Shown here in pieces: positions 4,660 to 6,779 of a stretch of 6,779 nucleotides of DNA. The notes under the pieces were generated by a model. The model made no database searches. It was not told where the DNA came from and worked only from the letters and a program-made list of their open reading frames with translations. Positions within the stretch are counted from its first letter, which is position 1, and every line of letters starts with the position of its first letter. The DNA comes from Spirochaetota bacterium (GTDB taxonomy: Bacteria > Spirochaetota > Spirochaetia > Treponematales > Breznakiellaceae): positions 1-6,779 of the forward strand of contig JAEWSV010000423.1 in the NCBI GenBank assembly GCA_023398155.1. The letters are read 5' to 3'. A program made the translations under genes and the position numbers.

Positions 4660-6779
4660 ATGGCTCCCCTTGAGACGATCGAGCTCCAGGATCTACCGGG
4701 TTTCGCGGTGGTTGAACGCTTCCTTAAGAATTTCTCGGAGTACTCCGGTATATCCACGGTAATAATGAATCTGCACGGCAGGCCGCTTACGGATCAGCAT
4801 GGCCCGAAAAGCCGCTTCTGCATGCAACTCGTAAAGCGAAGTTCGGTGGGGCGCCTCCGTTGCCAAGAATGCGACGTCGCGCACGGGCAGGAGGCGGCCC
4901 GCGATGGACGGTTCAAAGTGTACGAGTGCCACTGCGGGCTCACGGACTTCATCGCGCCGCTGAAGCTGAGAGGGGAAGTAGTGGCCCTCATCTTCGGCGG
5001 ACAAGTCCGGTGCGAGGAACAAGAGATACGGATAGTCGAGCAGAGAGCCAGGGCGAAGGAATTCGGGATCGCCTGGGAAACCTACTTGGAGGCGCTTGAG
5101 GATGTCAGGCGCGTACCGATGGAATCGATCGAGAAGGCCGCGAAATTCCTCTCCTCCTTCGCCGATAGCGCTTCGTCGACGCTCGCGGATCTTTCGGAAG
5201 AGCGGATCCGGCTCATCCGCCGCGATAGCAGCATGCGCGGACTCGTAGACTCGATCATCGACTTGACGCTTCTACAGGAAAATGAGGCGCAGTTGGATCC
5301 CCGGATATCGACGATCGCGAAGGCCGCGGCGGCCCTCCTCGACGCGGACATCGTAGACATATACCTCGCGAGAGGAGGCTCGAACGAGATCGAGCTGCCG
5401 CCCATATGCGCGGGCGAGCATTTCTACCCCGAGAAGACGCCGACGGAGCTCAGCGCGGAGAACGTCATAATGAAGGTCCTGCGGCGCGATAGCGATCTTT
5501 TTTCACCGGAAGCCGACGCCGATCCATTGCTCATATCTCCGAAAAAAGACGGGACTCCGCGATTCGTTCAGCGCGAAAAGCTAAAGTCCTCCGCCGCGGT
5601 CATCATGCGCGCGAATGGGGCCGTCATCGGGATCATCTTCCTCGGATTCAGGAATAGGAAGGAGTTCAGCGGAGAAGAACGGACGTTGATACGGTCCCTC
5701 GTCGACCTCGTGGCCGTCGCGTTCAGCAATACGCGCTTATTCGCGCGGCTCAACGAGCAAACGAGGAACCTCGCGATGATTCGGAACATCGGACAAGAGA
5801 TCGGAGCGCTCGGGATGCGGGAGATCGCGCTCAGGATCTACGAGAAGACGACGCTCTTGATGAAGGTGAACAATTTCTACATCTACCTTCGGGATGACGG
5901 CGACTCGGATAGATTCGTCTTATGGATGGAAAACGGCAAAGAACAGCACGTGGACGATGCGCTCGGACAGCTCACGAAGGAAGTCATCATCAAGAAAATG
6001 TCGTTGTACATTTCCCATTTTACCGAGGAAAAGGAGCGCCTCGGCATCATGGATGAAATCATCGTGACGACCGTCCAGGAATCGTGGCTCGGCGTGCCGC
6101 TCCTCATCGGGGAGCGGGTCATCGGAGTCATTTCCGTACAGAACGACAAGCCCCATGCCTTCGACGAGAGCATGCAGTTCATCCTCAAGATGATCGCGAG
6201 CCAAGCCGCCTTCATGCTGGAGAGCGCCCGTCTCATCGAGAAGGCCCGTAAGGGGTTGGGCGAACAGAAGACGCTCCTTGAAAGCTTGGACCGCCTGCGG
6301 CCGGCGTCGGACATCGAGGAGCTGGGGAAGGAAATCCTCCAAGAGATGGCGACGCTGATCGAGTACAAGCGCGCGACGCTTCAGATACTCAAAGGGCGGG
6401 AGCGGTACTCGGTCGCCACCGTCGGCTACGAGCTCGATCGCTTCAGCCCGTTCTTTCAGCGCTCGCTGGACCGCGACCAGCTCATTCGTGACATCGTCGA
6501 ACGCAGGAAGATCCGCATCATAGCGGATACCAGCGACGATGATGACTGGCACCGCAACGTAGGCACCTTGGACGTGGAATCGTGGATGTGCATCCCGCTC
6601 GTATACAACGATGAGGTGATAGGGCTCATTTTCCTGGATAGCGACCGGAAGAACGCCTTCCGATCCGCGGAGACGGAACTGTTGACCTTCTTCATCCAGC
6701 GCGCGACCACCGACTTGCGCAAGGCTATCGCCTACGACCGGGCGATCAGGCAAATCGAGGGGCTCAGGGTAGTCAACAC
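4660..6779 (+). CDS. PocR sensory domain protein with three GAF domains (3' end outside window)
   Basis: Open from ATG 4660 to the window edge: 706 codons and no stop. Residues 8-118 match a PocR sensory domain: FAVVERFLKNFSEYSGISTV, then RFCMQLVKRSSVGRLRC (52-68), YECHCGLTDFIAPL (88-101) and IFGGQV (111-116). Cys54, Cys68 and Cys90-His91 agree with my memory of the family; Cys71 and Cys92 add further thiols. A helical linker (about 150-205) leads to three GAF domains, about 200-360, 375-525 and 548-690. Each ends in the GAF signature of a VIG-I/L strand followed by an F-x-x-x-E/D helix: AVIGIIFLGF, RVIGVISVQND and EVIGLIFLDSD. Coiled-coil-like helices join them. No membrane segment is seen. 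The product should be a cytoplasmic multi-ligand sensor. The output domain (kinase, cyclase, phosphatase or another effector) is beyond 6779. It follows the KAP NTPase with a 9-nt gap and is probably its functional partner. Confidence 0.9.
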   Translation, partial: MAPLETIELQDLPGFAVVERFLKNFSEYSGISTVIMNLHGRPLTDQHGPKSRFCMQLVKRSSVGRLRCQECDVAHGQEAARDGRFKVYECHCGLTDFIAPLKLRGEVVALIFGGQVRCEEQEIRIVEQRARAKEFGIAWETYLEALEDVRRVPMESIEKAAKFLSSFADSASSTLADLSEERIRLIRRDSSMRGLVDSIIDLTLLQENEAQLDPRISTIAKAAAALLDADIVDIYLARGGSNEIELPPICAGEHFYPEKTPTELSAENVIMKVLRRDSDLFSPEADADPLLISPKKDGTPRFVQREKLKSSAAVIMRANGAVIGIIFLGFRNRKEFSGEERTLIRSLVDLVAVAFSNTRLFARLNEQTRNLAMIRNIGQEIGALGMREIALRIYEKTTLLMKVNNFYIYLRDDGDSDRFVLWMENGKEQHVDDALGQLTKEVIIKKMSLYISHFTEEKERLGIMDEIIVTTVQESWLGVPLLIGERVIGVISVQNDKPHAFDESMQFILKMIASQAAFMLESARLIEKARKGLGEQKTLLESLDRLRPASDIEELGKEILQEMATLIEYKRATLQILKGRERYSVATVGYELDRFSPFFQRSLDRDQLIRDIVERRKIRIIADTSDDDDWHRNVGTLDVESWMCIPLVYNDEVIGLIFLDSDRKNAFRSAETELLTFFIQRATTDLRKAIAYDRAIRQIEGLRVVN

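Noticed and set aside
5920..6753. 277-codon minus-strand open frame opposite the PocR/GAF gene
   Set aside because: The plus strand reads uninterrupted GAF domains here. Long antisense frames are expected in GC-rich DNA with biased codon use.

Overview
Bacterial chromosomal DNA, GC-rich, with dense gene packing. No rRNA, tRNA, CRISPR array or complete mobile element is visible. The gene content (a lone receiver-PAS protein, an ankyrin/zinc-ribbon protein, a KAP-family NTPase and a PocR/multi-GAF sensor) suits an environmental, signalling-rich bacterium. Spirochaetota or another free-living lineage is possible, but the sequence fixes no taxon and I hold that only weakly.

Layout. (1) 1-166, minus strand: N-terminal part of an unidentified membrane protein leaving the window. 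(2) 167-349: divergent intergenic region with two inverted-repeat structures and a predicted promoter for the next gene. (3) 350-1123, plus: stand-alone response regulator (receiver + PAS, no DNA-binding or catalytic output). (4) 1134-1156: GC-rich hairpin between convergent genes. (5) 1197-2336, minus: ankyrin-repeat protein ending in a CxxC...CxxC zinc-ribbon-like module, with a good Shine-Dalgarno and a TTGACA-type promoter. (6) 2407-2541: 135 bp in which I see nothing convincing. (7) 2542-2902, minus: a scar made of two adjoining gene remnants, the C-terminal end of a PIN/VapC-type nuclease and an N-terminal piece of a nitroreductase. (8) 2989-4650, plus: membrane-associated KAP-family P-loop NTPase. 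(9) 4660 to the window end, plus: PocR sensory domain followed by three GAF domains, continuing past the window.

The most interesting unit is (8)+(9). The KAP NTPase has a near-consensus promoter whose predicted transcription start falls on the A of its ATG, so its message is probably leaderless. The Shine-Dalgarno of the PocR/GAF gene overlaps the KAP stop codon, so the two are almost certainly co-transcribed and probably translationally coupled. A membrane-embedded STAND-like NTPase paired with a soluble multi-sensor protein, sitting next to decayed accessory genes, looks like a horizontally acquired signalling or defence module. The function is inference; the output domain of the sensor lies outside the window.
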